The notes beneath the pieces were generated by a model. The model had not been told where the DNA came from. It did not search any database and saw only the letters and a list, made by a program, of their open reading frames with translations. From assembly GCA_964036295.1 (NCBI GenBank), contig OZ038464.1, positions 17,654,443 to 17,718,442 on the forward strand: a stretch of DNA of 64,000 nt. Direction: 5' to 3'. This document shows, piece by piece, positions 36,411 through 48,676 of the stretch. This stretch comes from Plumapathes pennacea (Eukaryota > Cnidaria > Anthozoa > Antipatharia > Myriopathidae). The position numbers were made by a program, and so were the translations under genes. Numbering within the stretch: position 1 is the stretch's first letter; each line of letters begins with the position of its first letter.

Positions 36411-39400
36411 ACTCTTCCTCTTCAGTCCTGTCTTCTTCCTTTTCTTGCTGGGCAGTGGTCCACTTAAGGATTTCTCTGAAGAATGTTCCATTACTGGAAG
36501 CCTCCTTTTCATTCCTTTCTTTGCATTATCTCTGGAAAATAGAACAACAAAAACGTATTCAGTAACTACATGTAATTTTTTATTGCTGATGCTGATGCCT
36601 GTGTATTGAATAGACAAAGTAGTTGACATGGCAAGGAAAACTTCAGATGTCACAAAATTTTCAGATATCCCACCAGCAAAAGAGAACACATGGTCCATTG
36701 TGGGAAATCGATGGGTTTCATGACTCACCGTTTCTTTGCCTTCTCTGGTTTCTCTTTCTCCTTTTTACTAAACATGCCTGTTGGTGCATCTCTGAGACCA
36801 AAACTTTTGGCTACATGTCCCAGATGGAGGTTCTTTACGTGAAAGATGTGTTTGAGGTCAGCAGGGTATGTGGCATATGAACGGACAAATGACTGGAAGG
36901 CTGAAATGATACAAGCAAAGCAACACTGAATTATGGCCTCCTTTTTTTGATTTTCTTGCCTTTTTCCTCCCAGTTAGTTTCCTCTCCTCTACTACTCATC
37001 TGTACGAATAGTTTTCACAGCTACCTGACCTGTTTTTGCTGATTGCATGTGAGTCTTGTCTGCCAGGATGTACTCCTCCATCTTAAGTTGCAGCTCTGTT
37101 GCTGCCTCCTGTGCAATGTGATCTCTATCATTCTGAGCAATAAAAATGGAGACAAGTCAATTTCGACTGTTCATGGATGGGATCTTGATATGAACAGGCA
37201 ACAGATTAATATGCTTGGCTTCTCTTGTGTGAGTCCATGTAAATGCATGAGAAGCAACTGACCTTTCTCCTTTTCTTGCTGGGTTCATGTGCAGAACTCC
37301 CAAGAAGACTCTTCAAAACTTGATCAACTGACATCTTCTTGGGGCTGCAAGCAAAGTGGAGATGTGAACTAGAGTCCTTGGAACTGATGCCACTGTCAGT
37401 TTTTATTTTTTGCCCTGAGTCAAGTTACAAGATGTAGTCATAAGTCACCTTATGCCGTGGCTTTCCAATATCTTCAGATATTCTACCTGGAAAACAAAGA
37501 TGGAAGGGAAGCACATTTAGTATTGGGCCACAGGAATACCTGAGCCTTTGTGAATCTATATGTACAACTGACAGGATAGGCATTATATTACCTCTGCTGG
37601 TGTCAGGAATACCAGAGCACTGCCCTTGAGTCCAATCCTGGCTGTGCGACCCACACGGTGAATGTAATCTGCTGGTCTCCCAGGTGTGTTATACTGTTCA
37701 GAAAATCAATGGGTGATTCACAAAACTCAAGTTCACTAATACACCATGAGACAAGTTGAGAGCACGGACAAGTAAAAGGCTGATAAAACAGGAAGTGACA
37801 TCATCATCAAGCATTCATGATGTCACTTCCTCGAAATCATTGGACACTTTCATACCTGAATAATCCAGTTCACATGAGGCAGATCCAGGCCCCTTGCGGC
37901 AACATCCTGCAATCAAAAAATGCAATGACTCACTCGTTAAAGAGCTAGATGAGCCCTGGTAACACAGAATGAATGTTGTAGGCAGTACTTACAGTGCAAA
38001 ACAGAATGCCATGTTTCAGTTCAGCAAAACTCTTGAAAACTTCTGTTCTTTCCTGGTATCAGAACAAGTTTTATTATTCAGAGATCAGATAGATCTGCTG
38101 GTCTACACAGACACAAAAAGATACATGAGAAATCCTAAAGCAAAACTAATCAACAGGAGAAATACCAGACAAGACAAGTCAACAGGATAAATGCACTTCT
38201 TACCATCTGTGACATGTTTCCATGGAGTTTTAACATCTTCAACTTTAATCCTGCAAAACCAATGCCAACAGCTGCCATCAAGTAAAGATATGTTGCAAAA
38301 AAAGCAAGTGAAGTCAGCAACTCGCCTGTGCTTCTGTCCTGCAGTGTGCTGGAGAACAAGTTGGAGTAGAAGTCAACAGAGTCTCTGCTCGCCAAGAACA
38401 CAATTATTTTGCCAGCTTCAGTGTCCTGTGAAGATCAATCCCAAGGATTACTAATCCTTATTTGTCAGTACAGATCCACAAAGTGTGAATTCTCCTTCAG
38501 TCATACCTTTTGGGGAGTACTATCACTAATTCACACTTCTAAATAGTTAAGAGAATTACTACGGAATGTGAAAAGATCAGGGAGATTATAAAGGGTTGAA
38601 TTTTTAGAACAACCTCTTATTTAGTGAACCGAACAATTATTTTGTCTTTCTCACCCTATACTTCCAAAGCAAAAGTGCAGCCAGGGTGACGAGTCTGAGT
38701 TTACTTGGCACTACAATGAAGAACTGTTGTAGATTCTGTGGGGTCTTGAAACTGGCAACTGGATCAGTTGTCTACAGATGAAACAAAAGAAAAACATAGC
38801 TCATTATAACATTGGGAATGTGGAAAGCTCTTGGGGGGGGGGGGGGGGGGGGGAGGAGGATACACTAAAGTTTAGGTCTAGGGGAGTCTTGCTGATGCCT
38901 TTAAAGATTAGACACAAACTATTTGTAAAATAGGCAAATGGGCAAAACCAAGAGTCTTTCACAAAAAAGCATAAAATATACAAATTGACAGACCTTTGCA
39001 TCGTCACTTTGTGTAACTTCTTTGCCATCCACTGGAGCAGTGATATCGACTATTACTGGTTCCTGAAGGCTGAAACCAACAAGGCTCTCTACACCTGTTT
39101 ATAGATTGTGGGGTAAAAAGCTTTGTATCTGAGCTAGAGCTGGGACAGATGACAGATTGAAGTCAAGAAGTGCAGCTAGCCATGCATCTCACCTTTGGTC
39201 AATGTGGCAGACAGAAGAACAGTCTGACACTTGTGAGGTGAACCAGAGAGAGACTTCTTTATTGATGTAAGGATTGCTGAGACTTCTTTGTCAAAGCCCA
39301 TATCTAGAAGTCTAACAAGTGGGCAAAGATAATAGCCAATTACATACATTATTTTGAACTGGTGAACAATAATTATTATGTTGGTGCATAAACTGACAAA

Positions 39401-42400
39401 TTGAAGCCACTTAGACAGCTGGATATGAAAAACAGCTGATTGTTTGTTGAAAATCAATAGAGAATAATACACCGCTCACTCGTGAGATATCGAGATGAAC
39501 ACTCGAAGATAAATTTCATATCTCCAAGCGTCCATGTATTATCTGTTTATTTCATAAACTGTAGTGTGATACAAAGATTCCTGCCACTAAGAAATGCGAA
39601 AACACTATGCAAGATCACTGCTTGGCTAAAATATCATATTTTTACGTGTGTTCAGATACAACATTTCTCAGTGGCAGAAATCTCCGTATCACACAAGAGT
39701 TTATGCAGAATATCAATATTAGTTATTTTATGTAAAACCAGTCTTAGACAAATTTATGAACATAATGCTATTAAACAGGGGCACACCTGTCAGCTTCATC
39801 CAGAACAATCCATCTGACTTTCTTGAAGTGAAGACATTCTGTTTTCTGACAAAAAGAAGTGTGAAAATATACATCTGAAAGAAAATGCCAAGGACAGGAG
39901 GAAGAGAAGTAAAATGAAGATGTGGAAGAATATATGAACAAAATTAATGACCAAAACTTACCTCAATATGATCCAGAAGTCTGCCTGGAGTTGCCACCAG
40001 GACATTAACACCCTTACGTAATCTGGCTTTCTCAGATTTCCGTTTCTCTCCGCCTGTCACAATTCCAGGGACAACCCACTGAAATGGCTGGATCGAGAAA
40101 AGATACAGATCTATTAAAATTTTGTAAGATTTTGTGACACCAGACAAAGCTTCAGCATTTTGTGTCATTCAGATGGTCTTCCCTGTATGGAACATGGAGT
40201 CTTTGTAGTGAGTAATTCTGGGTATGACACACACTGACCTTCACCAATTTCTGAAGAACTTCAAAGCTTTGCAAAGCAAGCTGTGGAAACAAAAACAAAA
40301 AATACAATATTTAGAAGCAATCATTTAACTATTTTGTATACAAGAATTTCATGAGCCTTTCTATTATTTTTGTACACTAAACTATCTGAAAAAAATAACA
40401 AATTAAACAAAAAAACAATGAACCTTACAAGACTGAAACTGACTACAAATGATAATAAATTTAAATGTGTAAGCACATACAGTATAAATGACAAATGTTT
40501 CAACTCACCTCCCTTGTGGGTACAAGTATCACTGCATAAGGACCATCTTGTCTCTAGATGTGGAAAAAGAAACCACCAAATTGACTTCATTACTCTGCAC
40601 TGTGCCTGTATAAAAGTTTACAAGTCATAGGCAAATCATCAGAAGATTTTCTTACAATGATTTGTGGCTCGATCATCTGGAGAGAATGAATTACAGGAAC
40701 TGCATAAGCCAAGGTCTTTCCTGGAGAAAAATACATTAAACAATAAATAAAATAATATTGATAAAAACCTCACATATTTAAGGTACATGGGCTAACTCAC
40801 TTTACTCTCTCTGATCACTCACCTGATCCTGTATTGGACTTTACAAAAGCATCATTACCATCCAGCAGTGCAGGGATAGCAGCTTTCTGGACACTACAGA
40901 AAAATACTGAACACCTTAGTAAAGCATGTAGATGCTAAGAATTACCCACTTAAGATAAAAATATTTACTGGTCAGACAACTCAAGCAAGACTTTGGAGAG
41001 ATGACACTTTAGACAAGTGGATGATCTAGCCAAATTCTGTTCTTAGGTGGCCAGCAGTGCATTTGCTTGGTGTTGATATGACTTAAGTTCTCATTATAAA
41101 AATTAAACCCACCTGGTCAGGGTGCTTAGCTTCATATTGTTTTCCAAGTTTGATATCTAAAGACAGGTGAGCAGAAATGTTAGTATAAATGCAGTGCTCG
41201 ACATTAACTGTACACCCCACAGCATGAATGCACAAAGGTATGGTGGACACAAGGAGAAGAGGGTGGCCACTAAAGGAGGTCTGTAAGAGGAAGGATGTTG
41301 CATGTAAGGGGGGAGGTACAGTTTGTAGCAGGATGGACTGAAGAGGAAAGGGTTTTTTCCTTTGAAGAGAGGGATGACTAAATTTATATTGCATACATAG
41401 GGAAGATCAGCAGGATGATAAGGGGGAACAGCTGCATAAGAGTAGGGAGGTGGAGAGGGGGGGGGGGGGGGGGGGGGGTGGTGGATTGATACACAAGTTC
41501 TTCACACTTACCATGTATGGAGACAAATTTAAATCACTGAATTTGTTACCAGAGAAAAGCTTTTCTTTTGACTCCTCTTTCTTCTTCACAGATTTGCATT
41601 GACTGTGGTAATAAAGAAAACAAAAACAAAACAAAACAAAACAAAACAAAACAAAACAAAACAAAACAAAACAAAACAAAAAACAAAAAAACAAAAACAA
41701 AAAAAAAAAAAAGAAGAAAAACACAGTCCTTGTATGAGAAGACAAGCTGACTTCTTTCACACAACTTGCGGATTTAGTTTTATTTTTATTCAACAAACCT
41801 GGCAATGTCAGGAATCTCTGGATTATGCCTGAACAAACTTGATACTACCTAGAAAGAGAGAGAGAGAAAAATAGAAACATTCAAATACACCCACACAAAC
41901 TGTGCAGGGTCCCAACCACACACCACCTGCTGTACCTCTGTCGATCTTTCCCTGTCCCTTCCCTTCTCTTCCTTATATTTGCCACTTTGTTCATAAATAC
42001 CTGGAAGCTGTGTGATTTCTGAGAGGCTGGGTTCTTTTTGTTCTCTCCAGCATCATTGTTGGAAGGGGAGGAACCGATCCACTGTACTTCCTTTCGTCTC
42101 TCTTCTGATTTGTTTGTGAACTCCCGGGGTTTCATCCATCTGTCATTCTTTTTTTGTCTCTGCTCCAGTCTTCGTTCTCTCCAATTCTGATAAAATATCA
42201 ACATAAATGTTCCAACACTTTTAATGCAGACATGCACAGTACAGCATGGGTTTCGAATGTCAGTCAGTCTAAAATATTTTACAGTCTGCCAACAATCTTT
42301 TTCCGTCTGTTTACCTTCTTCTTATTCCCATGGCGATCTCCCTCTGAAGCAATTCCCTCATTAAACGATGCTACATTTAGCATAAGGCCATCAGCTTCGT

Positions 42401-42404
42401 CCAT
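36396..42404 (-). CDS. DDX31: DEAD-box RNA helicase DDX31
   Basis: Twenty-three exons in phase: 42404-42315, 42186-42001, 41848-41799, 41602-41512, 41156-41113, 40893-40823, 40720-40656, 40553-40509, 40280-40239, 40087-39962, 39845-39787, 39311-39193, 39094-38994, 38771-38655, 38425-38204, 38052-37993, 37906-37856, 37693-37592, 37486-37449, 37344-37263, 37132-37030, 36900-36729, 36531-36396; about 723 residues. Motifs in order: Q-motif Phe in [10 protein letters not shown], motif I NTGSGKT, Ia [20 protein letters not shown], Ib [49 protein letters not shown]. The DDX31-type C-domain ([15 protein letters not shown]) precedes a Lys/Ser-rich nucleolar-type tail. DDX31 and its yeast relative Dbp7 act in large ribosomal subunit assembly. 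Exon 15 may hide a 75-nt GC-AG intron. The stop falls in a coding-like repeat array. Confidence 0.93.
38833..38853. repeat. G21 homopolymer
   Basis: Twenty-one consecutive G on the plus strand inside DDX31 intron 13. It is C-rich in the DDX31 transcript. Confidence 0.9.
41457..41478. repeat. G22 homopolymer
   Basis: Twenty-two consecutive G on the plus strand in DDX31 intron 4, about 35 bp past the exon 4 donor. Confidence 0.9.
41624..41712. repeat. (ACAAA)n microsatellite
   Basis: About eleven AAAAC/ACAAA pentamers followed by an A-rich run, just upstream of DDX31 exon 4. On the transcribed strand it is T-rich and serves as an extended polypyrimidine tract. Confidence 0.9.
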
Positions 42405-42521
42405 TTTGCTGCAAGTTCAGCTCTAAATTTGGTTCATAAAACCTGTAAACAAAGCCGCCATGTTTGAACCCACGTGCCCAGCCGAACGAGCCTGCAATCC
42501 ACTAATAAGCGGTAAAACAAG
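42405..42521. promoter_or_regulatory. Divergent promoter DDX31 / ASB
   Basis: 117 bp separate the DDX31 ATG (42404, -) from the ASB ATG (42522, +). Two YY1-type cores face opposite ways: GCCGCCATGTTTG near 42455 and CAAGATGGCGGAC overlapping the ASB start at 42518. No TATA box is visible. This matches TATA-less bidirectional promoters of ribosome-related genes. Confidence 0.65.
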
Positions 42522-45500
42522 ATGGCGGACACATCGGAGCGTAATGAAGAAGACTCGCGCACTTCGGGATCTTCATTCTACAGACGAATGCTACGAAAGT
42601 CTAGGAGCAGTATAACAACCCATAATGATAATCAGACGCTGGAAGATCGATTACGAATCGCTTCCAAAGAAGGAAAAGTGTCTGAAGTTAGACGTCTTTT
42701 GGCGCGAGGTGCGAAGGTTGACAGCGATCAAGAGGGATGTACCCCGATACATCACGCTGCACGGATTCTCTCGAACACACAAAGCAGCATTGAAATTGTA
42801 CGTTTACTCCACGAACGTGGCTCCTCGGTCAATTGTAGGGACAAGTCAGGACAGACGCCATTGCACAAAGTTGTTGCCAACTCGCTAAAGAGGGGGCTGT
42901 TTGACTCGGAGACGACATGTTCAAGCGTGAAGATGATTCAGACTTTAGTCGAGCTTGGCGCGCACGTGAACGCAGTGGACTCTTGTGGACAATCTGCACT
43001 ACACGTCGCTTGTTGTTGTCGCAATTTCAAGAGCCGCTCGGCGCTTGAGGAGCTGAGGATGCTGATAGAGCTAGGGTGTGATCTGGATTGCCAGGACAAG
43101 CAAGGTGATGAAATGAAGCTGAGATTTTGCCGTTTTTACAAGCTTCATATCTCCATGTGCATTCTGCTGTGGCACCCTTGTCTTCCCTCCCCAGCTCCCC
43201 TCGCACTTTTCAACTCAACCTTTCTGTCTTAAGGTTAAGTAATACGGGCAACATTTTCTTGCAATTTGTCGCGCAACAAAGTTGCGTAGCAAGTTGCGGC
43301 CTGTTGTTGCACGTATTACTACCTTCGCACGCAACTTGTTCTGCAACAAAATTTTGTGTTGCGAGTTGCGGCAACATGTTGCAAAAAGTAGAAGCCGAGT
43401 CTACGAAATTTTGTTGGGTACGTAGATAGTAATACGTGCAACACAGGCCGCAACTTGCTACGCAACTTTGTTGCACGACGAGTTGCAAGAAAATGTTGCC
43501 CGTATTACATCACCTTTAAGGTGCCTCCGGAGTTTCATTGGGCGCACTCGCCTATGACAAACTTTGGATCATAACTCTTTTGGCTTTTATGCGATTCCTA
43601 TAAAACTTTAAGAAACGTTGCATCTATCATTCAGCAATAATATGACAGAAAGCAATAAAGAAATAATCAACCAGCTTGCAAAAAAAAAAAGAAAAAAAAA
43701 GTCGCGCCGCGGGGAGAGTTGTCCGGATCCCAAGCCAGTTCGAGGGGCAACCCTTGCCTAACACCCGTCCACGCTCAACGAACGGGGAGAGATAATTCGG
43801 CCCCCAAGCCATGGTGAATGATCCCTAAATCCGAAGAGCGCTTAAATGCTAAGCCGACTTATTAATTATATGCACCGATTCAGCTATATATAGTTTCAGG
43901 CAAGAGGTCATTCATCCATATGGGATGCACCTTTTTATCGTCGTTCCTTGCTTTATGCATAAAATTTGCACCGTCCTATTGTTATAACCGGTTTAGCTAC
44001 TTCTATATCCCCGAACCACTTATCCGACTTTGAACTTGAGGTTCAATGTCAGAAAGGCCTGTTATAGCAACCTTGGTACTCGGCGCATGCGCAACAGTAC
44101 ATCTAAGTTTTCTTGGTGAGACTGTGGCCAATCTCGTATCCAGACTCTTCCAGATTGGACATTGGACTTTTTTTTTTTTTTTTTTTTTTTGAGACGTTCG
44201 CTAACAACTTTTCAGCTTCGGCTTCATGAGTTTCACCGACAGTATTGAGTTTTTATCGACAGCTATCGAAATCTATCAAATTCTGAGTTTGACATTTATC
44301 CGTTACATCGGGGTAGATTGTAAGTTTGGGATTCTAGATTGCATTCGTTATATCGACATTCTGTTCTATACATTTTATTTCCTGTAACTTTGGCCGGTTG
44401 AGCTGCAAAAAAAAAAAAAAAAAAAAAACTCTTTCGTTATGCCGGGATTCCACTGGAGGCGTATATTGTTAGCACATTCATTGGATGAAAAGTTGTAAAT
44501 GTCAACATCATTTTCCATAAATTCACACGTGTGAGGGGGGCTTTCTAGTGGCAGGTACATCCATTACAACGTTATTCTCTTCTATACCTCAGGTTAATAT
44601 ATCTCACTACCTCGTTGCCAAAGTTAGGGACATACGGAGGAAACACATCGCTGTCGTAGACACCGTAGACACCATATACTGAGAACACACAAAAATATTT
44701 CAAAAAAAAAAAAAAAAAAAAAACAGACCTGAAGGCTTGCAGAGCCATCGATATTTCCAAAGCACCAATTGAATATACAACAAATGATAATGAGAAGCCG
44801 AAGCCGAAGCCGAAGCCGAAGCTGAAAAGTTGTTAGTAAACGTCTCAAAAAAAAAAAGAAAAAAAAAATTTACAACTTTTCATCCAATGAATGTGCTAAC
44901 AATATACGCTTACAGGGGAATCCCGGCATAACGAAAGAGTTTTACAGAGAGAGTTACAGGAAATAAAATGTATAGAACAGAATGTCGATATAACGAATGC
45001 AATCTAGAATCCCAAACTTACAATCTACCCCGATGTAACGGATAAATGTCAAACCTAGAATTTGATAGATTTCGATAGCTGTCGATAAAAACTCAATACT
45101 GTCGGTGAAACTCATGAAGCCGAAGCTGAAAAGTTGTTAGCGAACGTCTCAAAAAAAAAAAAAAAAAAAAAAGTCCAATGTCCAATCTGGAAGAGTCTGG
45201 ATACGAGATTGGCCACAGTCTCAACAAGAAAAATCAGATGTGCTGTTGCGCATGCGCCAAGCACCAAGGTTGTTATAACAGGCCTTTCTGACATTGAACC
45301 TCAAATTCAAAGTCGGATAAGTGGTTCGGGGATATAGAAGTAGCTGAACCGGTTATAACAATAGGATGGTGCAATTATTATTCATAAAGCAAGGAACGAC
45401 GATAAAAATGTACATCCCATATGGATGAAAGGCCTCTTGCCTGAAACTATATATACTTGATTCGGTGCATATAATTAATAAGTCGGCTTAGCATTTAAGC

Positions 45501-47414
45501 GCTCTTCGGATTTAGGGATAATTCACCATGGCTTGGGGGCCGAATTATCTCTCCCCGTTCGTTGAGCGTGGACGGGTGTTAGGCAAGGGTTGCCCCTCGA
45601 ACTGGCTTGGGATCCGGACAACTCTCCCCACGGCGCGATGTTTTTTTTTTTTTTTTTTTTTTTTTGCAAGCTGGTTGATTGTTTCTTTATTGCTATCTGT
45701 CATATTATTGCTGAATGATAGATGCAACGTTTCTTAAAGTTTTATAGGAATCGCATAACTAAAGCCAAAAGAGTTATGATCCAAAGTTTGTCATAGACGA
45801 GTGCGCCCAGTGAAACTCCGGAGGCACCTTAAAGGTGAAGTAATACGGGCAACATTTTCTTGCAACTCGTCGTGCAACAAAGTTGCGTAGAGTGTTGCGG
45901 CCTGTGTTGCACGTATTACTACATACGTACCCAATAAAATTTCGTAGACTCGGCTTCTACTTTTTGCAACATGTTGCCGCAACACGCAACACGAAATTTT
46001 ATTGCATAACAAGTTGCGTGCGAAGGTAGTAATACGTGCAACAATAGGCCGCAACTTGCTACGCAACTTTGTTGCGCGACAAGTTGCAAGAAAATGTTGC
46101 CCGTATTACTTTACCTTTAAGGTGCAGTAATACGAGTAACAAAATCTTGCAACTTGTCGCGCAGCATTGTTGCGTTGCAAGTTAAAGAGCGATGTTGCGC
46201 GTATTAGCACCCTTTGCGCAACTTGCCGCGCGACATATTTTTCATGTTGCAAGTTGCAAGATTTTTTTTGCAGAAGTAGAACGAGCTTCTACTTTCTGTA
46301 ACAAAATTTAAGTTTGTTGCGCGTATTACCACTATCACAACAAAACTCCTCGGCCGCCATCTTGTATGTCAAACTGACGAATCACGGGGCCGAATTTCGT
46401 GTCTAATTGCAACAAAGTCATGTTACAAGCTTTTGTTGTTGCGTGAGCGGTAATACGCGCAACATCGCTCTTCAACTTGCAACGCAACAAGTTGCACGAT
46501 TTTGTTGCCTGTATTACCGCACCTTTAAGCTCAAAAGTTCAGCTGATCAGGCCGACCCCGACCCCCACCCCCTAAAGTGCCCCAGCACTCGACCGAGTGG
46601 AGCCCAGACCCCCGGCCTGAAAATGTGTTTCTCAGGTTGGCGGTCTGATGCATACAGACACACTTTAACCCATACTAGGGATGCCAGTCAGCAGTTAAGA
46701 ATGATTCTGACAGCTGTGATATCAGTTTCAATCCCCCAATGTAACAATAATAAAAATAAAAATGCCCATTTTTAAGCTCGCTTGGGCCCCAGGCCCCCGC
46801 GAGCAATTATTCAGAATTACAATAGAATCAGGATATATCAACTTTTATTTCTCTGACTGTTGGTTGCCATGGCTACACCAGGTAACACACCACTGCTCTT
46901 AACTGCTGCTGTGGGACAATATGACAAGTGCAAGCTGTTAGTTCAAGCCGGCTGTAAATTGCATTTGCACAACTACAGTGTTCCCTACGACTCAGCACTG
47001 CACCTGGTTGCAGGGAGACCACATCTGGATCCCTCTCTGCTCAAACTCTTCATTGATGCAGGAGCTAAAGTGAACACTACAAATTCAGAGGGCCAGACTC
47101 CTCTACACGTTGCTTTGGATAAGTTCTCAGGCATTGTTAAAGTGGAAACTGTCAGAATGTTGATTGAGAATGGCACAGATGTGACTTGGGTTGATGGCAA
47201 TGGAAGAACTGTTTTTGACTTGGCAGCGAGACACGTAAAACATGGGGTGTGTTTGTTGGATGTGTTGATTTTTATCTGTCCCCAACCGAAGTCACTGCAG
47301 GATTCTTGCCGTATTGCAGTCCGGAGAAGTCTTCACCGACCGATCACCCAAGCAAAGTTGCAGGAGTTGCCTGTGCCACAGCAGCTTGGTTCATACTTGA
47401 TGTTTGAGAGCTAG
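42522..47414 (+). CDS. Ankyrin-repeat and SOCS-box protein (ASB family)
   Basis: Two exons, 42522-43104 and 46882-47414, join in phase 1 (CAAG|GTGATG ... ACCAG|GTAAC); 371 residues. After a Ser/Arg-rich N-terminus come about six ankyrin repeats with TPIHHAAR, TPLHKVV, SALHVAC, TPLLLTAA, SALHLVAG and TPLHVAL cores. The C-terminal 45 residues fit a SOCS box (SLQDSCRIAVRRSL, then LPVPQQLGSYL), the segment that binds elongin B/C and cullin-5 in ASB proteins. It is therefore probably the substrate adaptor of a cullin-RING ubiquitin ligase. I cannot say which vertebrate ASB is closest, and the substrate is unknown. The single 3.8-kb intron is almost filled by inverted-repeat elements. The reading frame continues 42 codons past the donor, so an intron-retaining form would lack the SOCS box. 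Confidence 0.88.
43231..46125. mobile_element. Giant foldback (inverted-repeat) element
   Basis: Two arms of about 1.26 kb (43231-44500 and 44868-46125) are inverted copies, shown for example by GGCCTGTTATAGCAACCTTGG / CCAAGGTTGTTATAACAGGCC-type pairs, facing homopolymers and mirrored ATGGCTTGGGGGCCGAATTA. A spacer of about 370 bp contains a (GAAGCC)n run and another copy of an arm segment. The outer 290 bp of each arm is itself a palindrome (AGTAATACGGGCAACATTTT ends). No transposase frame is seen; its largest frames are arm shadows. Lies within the ASB intron. Confidence 0.8.
46114..46528. repeat. Palindromic MITE next to the foldback element
   Basis: About 415 bp with ends TTTAAGGTGCAGTAATACGA and TGTATTACCGCACCTTTAA. 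The inner TTGCAACTTG and AAGTTGCA blocks relate it to the outer palindromes of the neighbouring foldback element, with which it shares the ACCTTTAAGGTG junction. Confidence 0.75.
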
Positions 47415-48676
47415 TTCAGCTTTGTGAAGTTAACGCAGACGGGATCAATTCAAGTCAAGAAACTAGATCACACTACAAGCTACAGGTACAGTACTGTAGG
47501 TTTAATATTACACTACTATTTATATGTGTGGGGAACACGAGGTAGAAAACCCACACGGTCACGATTATCACAATGATTGTATTTTACTCTCTCGGTCTCA
47601 AAAGCTTCTCCAGTGCTCTCGCTCAACTATCTCTACTCACATTAGATTTAATTACAAAATCTCCCTTAAAAGGCCGCGCCCATGATTACTTATTTGTTCA
47701 AGACGATTAGTTGACACATTAGATAGACTACAAAGGTACACTCATTCTGACTCACAAATCAAAATATGGCAATTATTTCCGTCGCATCACTCACTCACTC
47801 ACTCACACGTATCACTCAGTTTCCGACAATATGAGTATTGATACTTCAAATAAGTGACCTCTACTGGTACTTGCTATGAATGTGGATAAAGAGTTACTAG
47901 ATTTAATGTCAGTATCGTTTCAGTTCCCTTATGTCTTTTTCTTTGTCTCCGTTCGATTTTTTTTTCTGTTTGTCTGTCTCACGGGCACTCCACGTCACGT
48001 GATTCACCATCCCCACCTCCGTCCCCTTGGGGCATTGTCGGATGTGTTTATATTTGCTTTCTGAGCATCACCCCAGGAGACTGATCAAGAAACCTGATAA
48101 TCTTAAAAACTCATCAAACATGACGCGGTGAAAGGAAACCTCAAATCAATTCATTAGTAGGAATACCCATTAAAATACGAGGCCTTTCGCGTAGAAACAT
48201 GCTGTTAGGACTTAAAGTTGTGTTCTAAACTCCAAAGCACTATAACGTGACATTGAAACTTTTATTGGGAGACTGTACTTTCGCTACACGTGAAACAGAT
48301 GGTACGTTGAGTATGTCGCTTATTTCCTAAAGTTAATCCAGACTACTTACAAACTCACGCGAAATTTATTCCACTAATGGGGTCATCAATGAGGTCATTA
48401 GCCTGAAATCCGTCGCGACTCGAGGAAACGCTTGTGAGCTGCGTCCGATCTGTACGTTGGCGTGGAAAACGCGTAAAACAAAAGACTGTCTCGGGATCGG
48501 TAAAGTTCGTGCGTTTGTATTCCAAAAGCGCAGAGCTTAGTACATGTTAAGTGGCAAGGCCCTTGAAGTAGAAACCCTACCCAGACTTTAATGCGGATGT
48601 ACGTATAATTCCATGTCATCTCACTGCTGTATACTCTGGAGAAAACGCAGTCGTTTTCTCTTCAGCTGAACTACGA
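47415..48676. other. Intergenic region ASB - GPCR
   Basis: No gene seen. Contains the ASB 3' region, a (CTCA)n run near 47790-47805 and AT-rich sequence. The last 100 bp before 48677 is presumably the GPCR 5' UTR; no TATA box was clear. Confidence 0.5.

Noticed and set aside
36103-36609. Plus-strand 168-codon ORF with LCTVLCLDFLE-type repeats
   Set aside because: Antisense of the DDX31 last exon and its 45-bp repeats; hydrophobic content arises from complementing Lys/Arg codons.
43231-46125. Transposase or reverse transcriptase within the foldback element
   Set aside because: Frames there are under 130 codons, mirrored in both arms, and contain no catalytic motifs.
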